DNA from: Dissophora ornata
Taxonomy: Eukaryota; Mortierellomycota; Mortierellomycetes; Mortierellales; Mortierellaceae
Length of the DNA: 17,787 nt
NCBI GenBank assembly: GCA_025201705.1
Contig: MU617251.1
Span: forward strand, 1-17,787
Direction: 5' to 3'
The number at the start of each line of letters is the position of its first letter. The stretch's first letter is position 1. This document shows positions 1 to 8,721 of the stretch, in pieces. A program made the translations under genes and the position numbers. Under the pieces are notes generated by a model. That model ran no database searches. It was given only the letters and a program-made list of their open reading frames with translations, and was not told the DNA's origin.

Positions 1-1456
1 AAAAAAAAAGTCGAGCGTACTCTGGGATCACGCTCTTCAGCTCCTCGAAGCCGCCGTTAATCTTCTCGCGCCGCTTCTGCTCCGAAATAATATGAGCAAC
101 ACGGCGCGTCGGATCTACAGGGTCCTTCGGCGACGGCAAAGAACTTGGCATCTTACGCGTCTGACGACCATGATACTTGCGAGGCGCCGAGGTCTGGAGC
201 GGCCGCGGTGGAAGAACACGTGATGGGGGAATAATCCGAGGAGCTGGAATCGTAAGACTTTTGCTCCTGGACCTTTGATGCTGCTGCGGAGGTGACTGTT
301 GTTGTTGTTGTTGCTGCTGCTGTTGCTGCTGCTGCTGGGCATGCTGGAACTGGTTGAAGCTGGTATGAGCGGGCAATGATGAGGACATGGCGGCAGAAGA
401 CATTTGCTGTTGCTGCTGCTGCTGCTGTCTCTGGAAGTGCTGAGTTAACGCAGACGAGAACGCTGAGAAGGAGGGATTCTGGCCAGCTGCGGAAGTGGGA
501 ATGAATCCACCACTGCCGCCGCCTCCATGATGATTGATCAGTCCTGAGGACTGGTTCTGATATATCATCGGTAAGTTCGGCTGGAATGAGGACGAGGTAG
601 GGGTCGTCGTCATATGGCTCGAGTGATGCGACGGTGAAAACGCGGTCCGACCACGAGAGGCTCCGGGCATCGACAAGGGCGTGACAGCCGAGGCCGACGA
701 CGAGGATGGGGAGGTGGTAGAAGAGGGCATAACCGAGAGGGAAGCCAGCGACGCGAGAGAGGACTCAATCCCGTTAATGCTGTTGTTACCTCCCCCATGA
801 CCATGCGGATGCTGGTGATGGTGATGAGGGTAGCCTCCGGAGCCCGAGGACAACAGTCCTGGAGAGAGCATCGAAGCTGTCATGGAGGTCGCCTCTGAGG
901 TCACCGATCCTGGGGAAGAGGGCGACAGAGGCGAAGAAGGAGCAAAGCCCGTGAAGCCAGAGGGAATCGCGAACCCTTGTGTCAGCTGTGGATGGGAAAG
1001 ATTGCGGTGGTGATGAAGACCCTGCATACTGCGATCCTCGGACTTGTCGTCCTCATCCTCATCATCCTCGTCTTCATCAATGTCCTCGTCGCTGTTCATG
1101 CCGTCCGAGTTCTTGATGTTGATATGCTGATGGCCCTGCTGGAAGGCGTTGGCGCGATCCTGGCCGTTGTTACCACCATTACCTCCGCGAGCTGCACTGA
1201 TATTGTTGTTGTTGTTGTTGTTTCCGCCGGCGCTGTTCCTCTTCTTCTGGGCATGACCTCCAAGATAACCCTGAGATTGTTGCTGTTGTAACCGCCGATG
1301 TTGCTGAATCTGTTCCTGGAGCTGTCGAACCTGTTGTGTTTGCGGGAGATGGTTCAAGGGATTAGATAATCCCAAAGCCGATGCGGGCTTGGACCAAGCT
1401 GGGGGTGGATTCATGTCCAGATCGGGGACGAATGACGACTGGGAGGTGGGGTGCAT
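1..1456 (-). CDS. bHLH transcription factor, N-terminal part (3' end cut by window edge)
   Basis: Likely a DNA-binding regulator with a class B basic helix-loop-helix domain. The first in-frame ATG is at 1456-1454, after an in-frame stop at 1490-1492, and the frame stays open to the window edge. In order: an Asn-7 run (residues 79-85), an acidic block of almost only D/E (about 123-141), His- and Gly-rich and long Ser/Pro/Thr stretches, Gln-8 (344-351), Gln-14 (374-387), then the bHLH start at about 451. The basic region reads RRVAHIISEQKRREKINGGF. It has the His/Glu/Arg set (H455, E459, R463) typical of CACGTG E-box readers, and looks Mlx/Mondo-like in this part. Coding probably stops at base 21, before a donor GTACGC (bases 20-15), so the loop and second helix lie outside the window. 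The target genes are unknown. Family call is firm; subfamily is not. Confidence 0.85.
   Translation of the reverse strand, partial: MHPTSQSSFVPDLDMNPPPAWSKPASALGLSNPLNHLPQTQQVRQLQEQIQQHRRLQQQQSQGYLGGHAQKKRNSAGGNNNNNNNISAARGGNGGNNGQDRANAFQQGHQHINIKNSDGMNSDEDIDEDEDDEDEDDKSEDRSMQGLHHHRNLSHPQLTQGFAIPSGFTGFAPSSPLSPSSPGSVTSEATSMTASMLSPGLLSSGSGGYPHHHHQHPHGHGGGNNSINGIESSLASLASLSVMPSSTTSPSSSSASAVTPLSMPGASRGRTAFSPSHHSSHMTTTPTSSSFQPNLPMIYQNQSSGLINHHGGGGSGGFIPTSAAGQNPSFSAFSSALTQHFQRQQQQQQQQMSSAAMSSSLPAHTSFNQFQHAQQQQQQQQQQQQQQSPPQQHQRSRSKSLTIPAPRIIPPSRVLPPRPLQTSAPRKYHGRQTRKMPSSLPSPKDPVDPTRRVAHIISEQKRREKINGGFEELKSVIPEYARLFF
296..337 (-). repeat. CAG/CAA triplet repeat coding Gln-14
   Basis: Fourteen consecutive glutamine codons (mixed CAA and CAG) in the bHLH factor. 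A second run of eight glutamine codons lies at 404-427. Such tracts are length-variable and common in fungal activation domains. Confidence 0.9.
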
Positions 1457-1523
1457 CGATCGATAAGGGAAGTGACAAAGGGTGCTCGATTAAGGCGAAG
1501 AAAGTGTGCTTTCCAATAAATGG

Positions 1524-1531
1524 ATATATAT
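1524..1531 (-). promoter_or_regulatory. possible TATA element of the bHLH gene
   Basis: An ATATATAT run lies about 70 bp upstream of the bHLH ATG on the minus strand. Spacing would give a short 5' leader. AT-rich octamers occur by chance, so this is weak. Confidence 0.3.
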
Positions 1532-2645
1532 GGTGTTATGTACAAGAAAAGTGGAGGTTGCTCGGCCTCAGCTGACGTTTATGATAAAAAAAAAACAAAG
1601 AAGGATAGTGATCCAGGATGGATTGAAAGGTCGACGAGCATGAAATAAAAGAAATAAGGAAAGATGCAACGGATGCGGATTATTGGGAACACAGGATGAC
1701 CAAGGAACGAATGGTAATATGGACATTTTTATACGAATTGTTTGGTACTTTCGGACGGGATGGTTGTCTATGATAATGAACAAAGATAAAGACGACGGCC
1801 AAGAGACCAGTGACTGGGCAAGGGATACGATCGTTATGTTTTCAATTGCACTTTTTACTTTAAATTATTTAACATGACAATTGAGGCTGACCCGTCGTTT
1901 TGTCATCTTTTTGATCCTCGTTGCTTTTTTTTTTTCGTCCCACTCGGGAATAAAGGACCCTTTCGCTCATAGGGGCTGTATGGAGTAGATGTGAATGATG
2001 GGAGCATGAAACGAAGCATGGCTGAGGAATTGATAACGAAAAGCTATCGACGACCTTTTACATCTTTTGTATACTTGATGTTGGAGCGTGAAAATCCCTA
2101 TTATGGAAGCGAGAGAACAATGGTCATTGAGCATACACCGAGAGGAGGGGGGGGTGATCTCGGGGAGGATGAGGGCATTGATAGAAAAAGAGCAGGGCGA
2201 TGTACTTTTAGGCCACAAAAAAAAACAACTAAATACGAACTATAAGAACTGTATTATCTCTAGACTAACACCCATTATCTCTTAGACTATGTTAACGTTC
2301 ACGCCTCCGTCAAAAGAAATAACAACACCAACAATGTTACAAAAACAGGGCAAGATCTTCTTTTTTTTTCTTGTCCTGCCTAGGAGAACCACCTAGCGGA
2401 TGCAGTAGCGCACAATCCATGTCCATTCGATTGTGTTCGCGATCCATCTTTGCGTTCCCATGCCACGATTCCTCCCACGGGACAAAAAAGTGAAGAGCGG
2501 CATTTTTCTCGCCTGGTCTCGTTCCAGTAATCCTATCGCATTTATGCACCGAAGGGAATACGATGATCATGAATGGGGTACGCTCAGATACAACACCGAC
2601 CCTAATAAGCTAATTATACTATCCCTCTTCACTGTGAGACAAGGA

Positions 2646-2710
2646 GGGGTGGGTGACGACGGAGGGTGGGAAGGAAGGATGGGAGAGGGAGCGAGGGAGG
2701 GGAGGGTGGG
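2646..2710 (+). other. G-rich tract with canonical G-quadruplex motif
   Basis: Bases 2695-2710 read GGG-A-GGGG-A-GGG-T-GGG: four G-runs with single-base loops, the classic form of a stable parallel quadruplex. More GGG runs precede it from about 2646. It lies on the plus strand, which is the template strand for the bHLH gene, roughly 1.2 kb upstream of its ATG. Confidence 0.6.
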
Positions 2711-3801
2711 ACACAGGATGGGTGTTATCAGCTCCCTAGTCGAGGATAGACCATGCCACGGATATCTTTGAGTTTCTAATCTTTACTGGACATGTGGTTA
2801 GCAAGTGAGTGGCATCTTCGTTTCCCCTCATTTTCCCCTTTTTGGCAACAACAGCAGCGCGGACAGGAACGTTAATGCGCGCTCCCCTCACCTTTCCATG
2901 GTTCTCAGTCCCATTTTCATATGACAGTGGCTAACGAGGAAGGAGGAGGGGGCTGGAGGATATCGACAATCAACAAAAGAGCACGTTTTCTTGTTGTCCT
3001 TCCTATATTCTCCATGGCCAACTCTAAAAGGCAATGGCTTCACGATGTGTATTGTGATAGCGCCTCTTCTCTACAGAATTCCAGTATCCTGCGCAACCCT
3101 GCCTCGGTCCTTCCCTCCGATTGCCTGCCCTGCGTCTCAATGCAATGCGACGCCGTGGAAACAAGGTTGTACATGTACCCCGCACCTCTTGTCTCTCGTG
3201 CCGATTTACTCTTTTGCTTCGATCGGGTTGTTCCAGGGCAAAGGTTGTTGATTCCGGATTGCTGGTAGAGCGAGATCGCCCTTCCTTCCCTCCCCACCGG
3301 GAATAGCCAACCAATAACAGCTCTTGTCTGTGATAATAGTGGCTGCTAAAGTTGTGTGCGATGTAATCCTTGAGTGATTTTCAGAGATAGGGGAGCCCGT
3401 CCTGATTGGATGGATCATACGCGGAGTCACAGGGCAGTGGTTACCCATGTCCTCCCCCCTCGCCGCCACTTTTTCTGCAATCGCCGTGCAGAAGAAGAAG
3501 CCCTTTACCACAAAAGTGCGTCTTTGCTCTCACCTCACGCGTGGTCTCTCCCATCATCTCGCGTCGGATCCAGTGAGCCGAACCTTTTGATGCATATTTC
3601 CCCGCTTATGTCGGGTGGTTTCCATGCGGCTACCCTATCTTAGATCTAGGGTGCGGTAGCAAGTACGTGACTTCTCCATGAAAGCGATCAAGTGAACCAA
3701 TCTGGAGATGTAGCATGCAACATAGTGTGTCATATATAATGTTGTAGAGGATTTGTTCCTCATATCTAAAGCGCGTCTAAACTAGCCCTCGCTCTACTAC
3801 A

Positions 3802-6356
3802 CTACAGCTTGACTTCGCCATGCTTCTTAAGCAAGGGCCGGATGTGCTCCTCGTAGCCCTCACAGACCTCCCTCCTGTTCAGAGGTTCCGTCTGGGCCTT
3901 ATCCCACAATCGCTTGTACGCATCTCCATCACTGGCACCCAAGGCCGAGTCCAGCAAAAAGTCTGGGTGATCAAACGCATCCACAAGTCCCACTGCATCA
4001 TCTGCCAGACTAGCGACCAGGGCCTTGACCTGAGCCCTAAGGGACTGACACTGTGCTGGCGAGAAATACGCATCCTCCGAGAAATCTGCCAGGTTGGTCT
4101 GAATAGTGTGCAGGGCATGCAAGTTTGCCAATTTGTTGAGGACCTTGATCGTTTCGGGTTTAGCGCGTCGGTCCTCATCCGCTTCGGGATCTTGGGCGTC
4201 ACGGATGGCCTGAATGAACCAGAGGACGATCACATATTGTGCATGGGCGTGCGAAACTCTGTAGCACTCGATGTTGTGGTCAGACCAGGTCATACCAGTC
4301 GTCGACTCCAATCCACCGCCAGCCTCAACGGCATCGCTCAACTCCAAGGTGAGGCGTGCGCAGCGGTGCTCGAAAGCCGCAAGCTGGATCTCAGGGTTGA
4401 GCCAGTCCTCGGGTTTGGTTACAGAGCAGGATGAGCGCGTGAACTGGTTGCGGTTGAGAGTCAACAACACGTACTTTGAGAATGGCGTAACCTTCTCTGG
4501 GTCCGTCCTGGCAGTCTTGATCTCCTTCAACAGGTATCTTGCCATCTGCTGCGTGAGCACGTAGTTATCACCTTCATAGGTGTTGGATGGCACAATGTGC
4601 GCAAAGATGTGTGAGAGGCCGGTAAAGATCGAGAAGCCATGGCCACCCATCATCTTGCGGCACTCCTCCGCGGCGGCTGCTCCGATAGTGGTGCAGTAGG
4701 ATTTCAGTGCGGAAGACATGGCATGGACCTCGGCCAGGGCGCTGATTTGGCCTTTGGAGAGACCTGTCATCAGATTGATATACATCATCATCATGACCGA
4801 TCCTGCAGCAAAGAGCGCGTAGGCTTGAGCGATCATGGGGAAGAGGCGGTTTTGGACCATGGGGTAATTGATCACCTGGGTCTCCAGACCGGGGTTCAGG
4901 TCAGCGTCGTTCCGCTGCGTAGGGTTGTTGAACTGACGGCGGACAGTGAGGTACCGCGTCGCAACGGTTGTAGAACGGGAGGTGAACAGGCCCATCTGTC
5001 GAATAAGGACTGATCTCAGAAGGACCATGGATCCATATGAGAGCTGTCGTTGTGTAAGCAAGACGAAATTGTTAGAGATATGCTGTATTTGAAGTGAAGA
5101 CGACTCTTCCACATGATCGAAGACTTCTTGCATGTACCTTATCGTGAGGCGGCTTGGTGTAGACACCATCCCTCGAGACCTTGGAGAAGCGCATCAGCAT
5201 ATTCTCACGCGGGATGCGGTACTTGTTAAAGCGAGCGACTATGAAGTATTAAGCATACGATACATATAGCGTCAGCTTTCAACTTCAGATATTTCTACGC
5301 ACTCATTGAGGAGTACGAGACTTACATCCATTCTCCATCTTGCTGAATCCACCATACGCCTTGGGGCCAATATCGCCAACCTCGATTCCAGGGAAGGGCT
5401 TATGATCCTCAAGGGATCGAATTGGGACCACAAAGACATGAGCGCCATAGTCCTTGCCATCGATGATCATCTTGGCTTGAACGACAGCATGTGTGCACAT
5501 TGTGCCAAGTCCTCCGATCCACCACTTTGTAGCCGTGAACGATGTGCTGTTAATCTCCCATTCGTCCTTGTCTTTGATAAAAGTAGCAGTGGTCTCAAGG
5601 CCAGACAAGTTCGAGCCATGTCCGAGTTCTGTCTGGGCATAACATCCGATGATCTGGTATTTCTCGGCAGCCGGGATCCATTTCTCGATCTGCTCGTCGG
5701 ATCCCTGCGAGTTAATAACAGGAATGAACGCTAGATACAATAAATACTGATCTGATTAGAATGGTGTTCTGCCATGTCCCAGTGATGGGAAACCATATGC
5801 AAGCTGTGTTGTTTCTGTTACCTCCGTTGTGGAGGAGGATCTAGATACGATTCATAGGAAAGCAACAATGCGTTAGTCCTTGGCTCAACTCTACTTCTCC
5901 ACAAAAGAAATTGATTTTTCTCTAAACCAAACATACAGGAAGGGAGTCGTCGACAGCTTCAACCAGGGTGGCAAAGTCCAGGTCGTTTAATTCATGCTCC
6001 ATTTTGATCTCTGCCAAGCGAGCCGACATGGCAACACCCCGTTTGACAGCCTCGGTATGGTTCAGCCAGGGCCTATCCAGCACAGCATATATCCAAAAGT
6101 GCTCGGTTAGCAAAACGAGAAAGAAAAATCTATTAAAGTGCACAACAGGCCTCCAAGAGACACTTTTGGCATGGGGCACGCGTTACCAGTCATCCCTGCT
6201 GAAGATTGGTTCACGGGCAACAAGGTCAATGATGTATCGGCGTTGTTCGACATTGGAGGGACCACCATAGAGATAGTTGGTCATGTCTTCGACATCAAAG
6301 CTGGTCTTTGTCCTGGCTTGCGCCAAGTCTTTCTTGTTCTGGGATATTTCTGCCAT
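3802..6356 (-). CDS. peroxisomal acyl-CoA oxidase (six exons, 690 aa)
   Basis: Catalyses the first step of peroxisomal beta-oxidation: FAD-dependent oxidation of acyl-CoA to trans-2-enoyl-CoA, giving H2O2. Exons on the minus strand: 6356-6187, 6072-5937, 5840-5822, 5730-5326, 5238-5138, 5043-3802. Junctions keep one frame and all introns are GT-AG (87-114 nt). Family marks: YAQTELGHGSN (139-149) and KWWIGGLG for flavin/substrate binding, GDIGPKAYGG, then GGHGFS and NTYEGDN, whose Glu (about 434) matches the catalytic base of rat/human ACOX1. A C-terminal ACOX domain follows. Length is normal for the family (about 660-700). The protein ends in VKL, not a canonical PTS1 such as SKL; several yeast acyl-CoA oxidases enter peroxisomes without PTS1. 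Divergently transcribed from DNAJC8. Chain-length preference cannot be read from the sequence. Confidence 0.93.
5822..5840 (-). other. 19-nt micro-exon (exon 3) of acyl-CoA oxidase
   Basis: It lies between TCTAG (bases 5845-5841) and donor GTAACA (5821-5816) and encodes ILLHNG plus one base of the next codon. It restores frame between exon 2 (phase 0) and exon 4 (which begins CG), and supplies the residues expected before AFIPVINSQGSDEQ in this family. Skipping it would shift the frame. Confidence 0.8.
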
Positions 6357-6484
6357 TGTTTATGTTCGACCAACAAAACAAAAAAAGGGTTAACACGCAA
6401 AGAAGAAAAGTAGATGAAGTGAACCGAGTGTAGGAATGAGAAAGAAATGAAATGAACAGCAAGATGGGAATCTCGGCTTGGGGT

Positions 6485-6494
6485 CCTTTTATTT
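6485..6494 (-). promoter_or_regulatory. TATA-like element of acyl-CoA oxidase
   Basis: The minus strand reads AAATAAAAGG about 130 bp upstream of the oxidase ATG, just downstream of the tandem E-box repeat. This is a plausible core promoter placement; no transcript data support it. Confidence 0.35.
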
Positions 6495-6540
6495 GTGTTC
6501 CCCAAGTCTCGGCTGCCTCGCCCACCCACTTGTTCGGGCG

Positions 6541-6566
6541 CACAGGTGTTGAGTTCACAGGTGTTG
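6541..6566. promoter_or_regulatory. tandem CACAGGTGTTG repeat with E-boxes upstream of acyl-CoA oxidase
   Basis: The 11-mer CACAGGTGTTG occurs exactly at 6541-6551 and again at 6556-6566, 15 bp start to start. Each copy holds an E-box, CAGGTG. They sit about 185-210 bp upstream of the oxidase ATG and about 50-80 bp upstream of its TATA-like element, fitting a paired activator site. Confidence 0.5.
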
Positions 6567-7060
6567 CATATGTCCTCCCCCAAACAGAGATGTTTTTTGC
6601 GCTTCCATCTCGGCTGGCTGGGGTGGTGGTGAATAGAGCGATCAAGGTGGAAGTGAACATCAACAACCCCACTGAACAGATCAGTCTTTTGTGGAGCACA
6701 AATACTAACGCCTATTCGGCTGTTCTTCCAGGGCAGCTGCTCTCCATTCTACGCTACTCCCAATTGCAGTGGGACTTTTGAACCACGGTGTTTTTTGTTT
6801 TTTGTTTATTTGTTTGGTTACATCTCGAGGACCAAGCCGAGCACATATTCGACTGATCCTCTGGTGCATCCTTTCCGCGCGTCGTAAAGACCACTTTGCC
6901 CCAAGTAAAGCAGGGTCGGTCCAGTAGAAAACATCCTGCTGTCGATATTTGTAGAGTCGTCAGCCGCGAAAACATCGTTTGTGATCTTTTTCACGAGCAA
7001 CTGCTGCATAGAGGCCCTCTGGCACTTCGGCTCCTGTTCTCTTGGATTGAACCTCGCAAC

Positions 7061-7084
7061 AAAGTCTAGGAGGCCCTAGACTTT
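7061..7084. repeat. perfect 10-bp inverted repeat, 4-nt spacer
   Basis: The arms AAAGTCTAGG (7061-7070) and CCTAGACTTT (7075-7084) are exact reverse complements around AGGC. It lies about 235 bp upstream of the DNAJC8 ATG. It could be a dimeric-factor operator or a leader hairpin. Confidence 0.75.
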
Positions 7085-7316
7085 CACCCTCCTCCCTCCC
7101 CCCACGCGCGTCGCACGGTGCGGTGACTGCTCAGCGCATCAATGGACCGTGGCTTGTAACCATGAGCTCCTCTCCTTTTTGGTGTGGGATCGTGTTCACA
7201 TCAACCACGCCTCATCGCCACTGCCTCATCAACTTTAGAAGGACAATCCGCCACCGAAGGGAGAACTCGACAACACAGGGGAGAAGAAGAAAAAAAAAGA
7301 GGTTCCAGGATTTACA

Positions 7317-8159
7317 ATGGCAGACTTCGACGTAGACCGCTTTTTGGAAATAGAGGCATCTGCGATTCAAAAGGATGCCGAGGTTGAGCGTATCATGGCC
7401 TGCTTCAAGCTGGATCCATATGATATCCTGGAACTGGACGTGGGATGTGTAGAGAAGGACATCAAGGTGGCATACCGTAAGAAATCGTAAGTCCAACTCA
7501 CTTTGCAGGCAACCTTTTGCCTTAGGGCAGTTTAAATCGACAGTGATATTTTTTATTCAGCACCAAACTATGAACTGACGCCGTTAAACCCAACCCATAC
7601 CTCATCTTTTGTGTATAGACTAATGATCCATCCAGACAAAGTGACGCACGCGAAAGCAGTGGATGCCTTCAATCTTTTGAAAAAAGCAGAGACAGATCTC
7701 ATGGATCCCGCTAAACGATCGTTTTTGAACAGCATTATCGAGGAGGCCAAGTTTGAGGTCAAAAAGGCACAACCCTTGAACATGGCGCCCACGGATCCCT
7801 TCTTTACTTCGCCTGTATACAAATCACTGGTCAAGCAAAAGACAAAGGACTTGTTGATAGACGTCGAACTGCGAAAGCGGAAACTGATGAAGAAGGAGAT
7901 GGAAGCCGAGGGTGAGGTTGCTCGCAAGCAGGATGAGGCAATGTCTGAGCGGAAACGGAAACAAGAGGCACAGAAGGTCTGGGAGGATTCAAGAGATGAC
8001 CGTGTTCAGGGCTGGAGAAACTTCCAGGCGGGCAAGACCTCGGGCGGGAAGATGAAGAAGAAGAAACCATCGACGTTCAGGCCTCCAAAGGCTGTTGCAG
8101 AGGATGCGACGCCGTATAGCAAGCGGCCGACGACTTCTTCGGCCTCGGAAGGCTTTTAG
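7317..8159 (+). CDS. DNAJC8/SPF31-like J-domain protein (two exons, 236 aa)
   Basis: A J-domain co-chaperone of the DNAJC8 type, found with spliceosomes in animals and plants and thought to stimulate Hsp70 during splicing-complex remodelling. Exons 7317-7486 and 7619-8159; the intron (GTAAGT...TATAG) splits a Ser codon. The start ATG has good context (ACAATGG). The J domain spans about 32-95, beginning LDPYDILELD, with HPD at 61-63 just after the splice junction. A long charged helix follows (about 125-190), then the DNAJC8 signature RDDRVQGWRNFQ and a basic tail KMKKKKPSTFRPPK. Human DNAJC8 is about 253 aa, so length agrees. It lacks the G/F and zinc regions of DnaJ class A/B, as expected. 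Likely nuclear given the basic tail. Confidence 0.88.
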
Positions 8160-8194
8160 ACTGGCCTTGCCATGTAACATAGTCGTAATAGTGT

Positions 8195-8200
8195 AATAAA
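8195..8200 (+). terminator. polyadenylation signal AATAAA, DNAJC8
   Basis: Exact AATAAA 36 bp past the DNAJC8 stop. Nothing else competes nearby. Confidence 0.6.
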
Positions 8201-8721
8201 CGAGTGGGCCACGGAGGATTTACCCCCCCGGTGTATCGATAGGCCGATGTTGTTTGGCGTCGGTCTGGAGGTGACTGTCCAATCCCACAACAATGGAGAG
8301 GGCCTTCATCCTACCACACTACTACACACTCCTTTCTGATGCACACCCCCCCCTCTGACGCTCAAAAGGCCCGCACCCGCAAGATCTCTCACCCCCCAAA
8401 GACCGTATTCTCCACTCGACCCCTTCTTCTTGATATTTACCAAAGCCATTGAAAGCCCCTTTTCCACGAAAGGAGGTAGTTTCGAACAATAGGTAATATG
8501 AGAAATAAATAGATGCAAAGACATACCACAGAAGAGGAGCTCTGTCTGTCTTATTCTGCTCTCCTGTTATTCCCTTCTCTCGTCGTTGTTTCTTGACAAT
8601 TACCCATTGAACCATCAAGCCTACGTCGAGTCGACAGAGTTCCAAAAACACCTTGACAATTGCTTTTTTTTTACAATACCCCATTTCCCAATTATTTTTT
8701 TTGTACATTTACCACTCAAGC
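8201..8721. other. intergenic: GH81 promoter and leader
   Basis: C-rich and T-rich tracts without convincing genes. The 10-mer CTTGACAATT occurs twice, exactly 60 bp apart (8592-8601 and 8652-8661), in the probable leader or promoter of the glucanase gene. The second copy is followed by T-runs just before the ATG. Confidence 0.5.

Larger units (their letters stand above)
1457..3801. other. 2.3 kb gene-poor region between bHLH 5' end and ACOX 3' end
   Basis: Both flanking genes run leftward on the minus strand, so this holds the bHLH promoter/leader and the ACOX 3' flank. Open frames here are under 120 codons, with no recognisable motif or coding-like composition. I see no tRNA. It carries homopolymer tracts, a G-rich tract near 2640-2710, an imperfect direct repeat (2253-2267 and 2274-2289), and a 6-bp inverted repeat ACCCTA/TAGGGT (3632-3652). 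No AATAAA is evident on the minus strand just past the ACOX stop. Confidence 0.6.
6357..7316. other. divergent intergenic promoter, acyl-CoA oxidase / DNAJC8
   Basis: A 960-bp region between two head-to-head genes. It holds the tandem E-box repeat and TATA-like element on the oxidase side, T-rich GTTTTTT tracts near 6790-6815, and a 10-bp inverted repeat near 7061-7084 on the DNAJC8 side. Frames in it look like chance ORFs. One of them, starting at ATG 7162, overlaps the DNAJC8 start in another frame and would count as an upstream ORF if transcription begins that far out. Confidence 0.6.

Noticed and set aside
217..222. CACGTG E-box inside the coding region of a predicted E-box-binding factor.
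   Set aside because: A hexamer in GC-balanced coding DNA is expected by chance, and a similar site falls in the GH81 coding region (10669-10676).
977..1291. Plus-strand ORF of 104 codons with long Leu/Val/Ile runs, resembling a membrane protein.
   Set aside because: It is the mirror of the bHLH acidic and Asn codons (GAC/GAG and AAC read as GTC/CTC and GTT). The minus frame carries the bHLH motif.
3024..3643. Several overlapping ORFs of 60-115 codons in the 2.3 kb gap.
   Set aside because: They overlap on both strands, lack motifs and show no coherent coding composition or splice-linked extension.
3820..4434. Plus-strand ORF of 204 codons antisense to the oxidase.
   Set aside because: Lies wholly opposite acyl-CoA oxidase exon 6, has no family motif and no promoter of its own.
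6295..6699. Minus-strand 134-codon ORF starting with a signal-peptide-like segment, upstream of the oxidase.
   Set aside because: Overlaps the oxidase start in another frame, crosses the promoter repeats, and has no family features.
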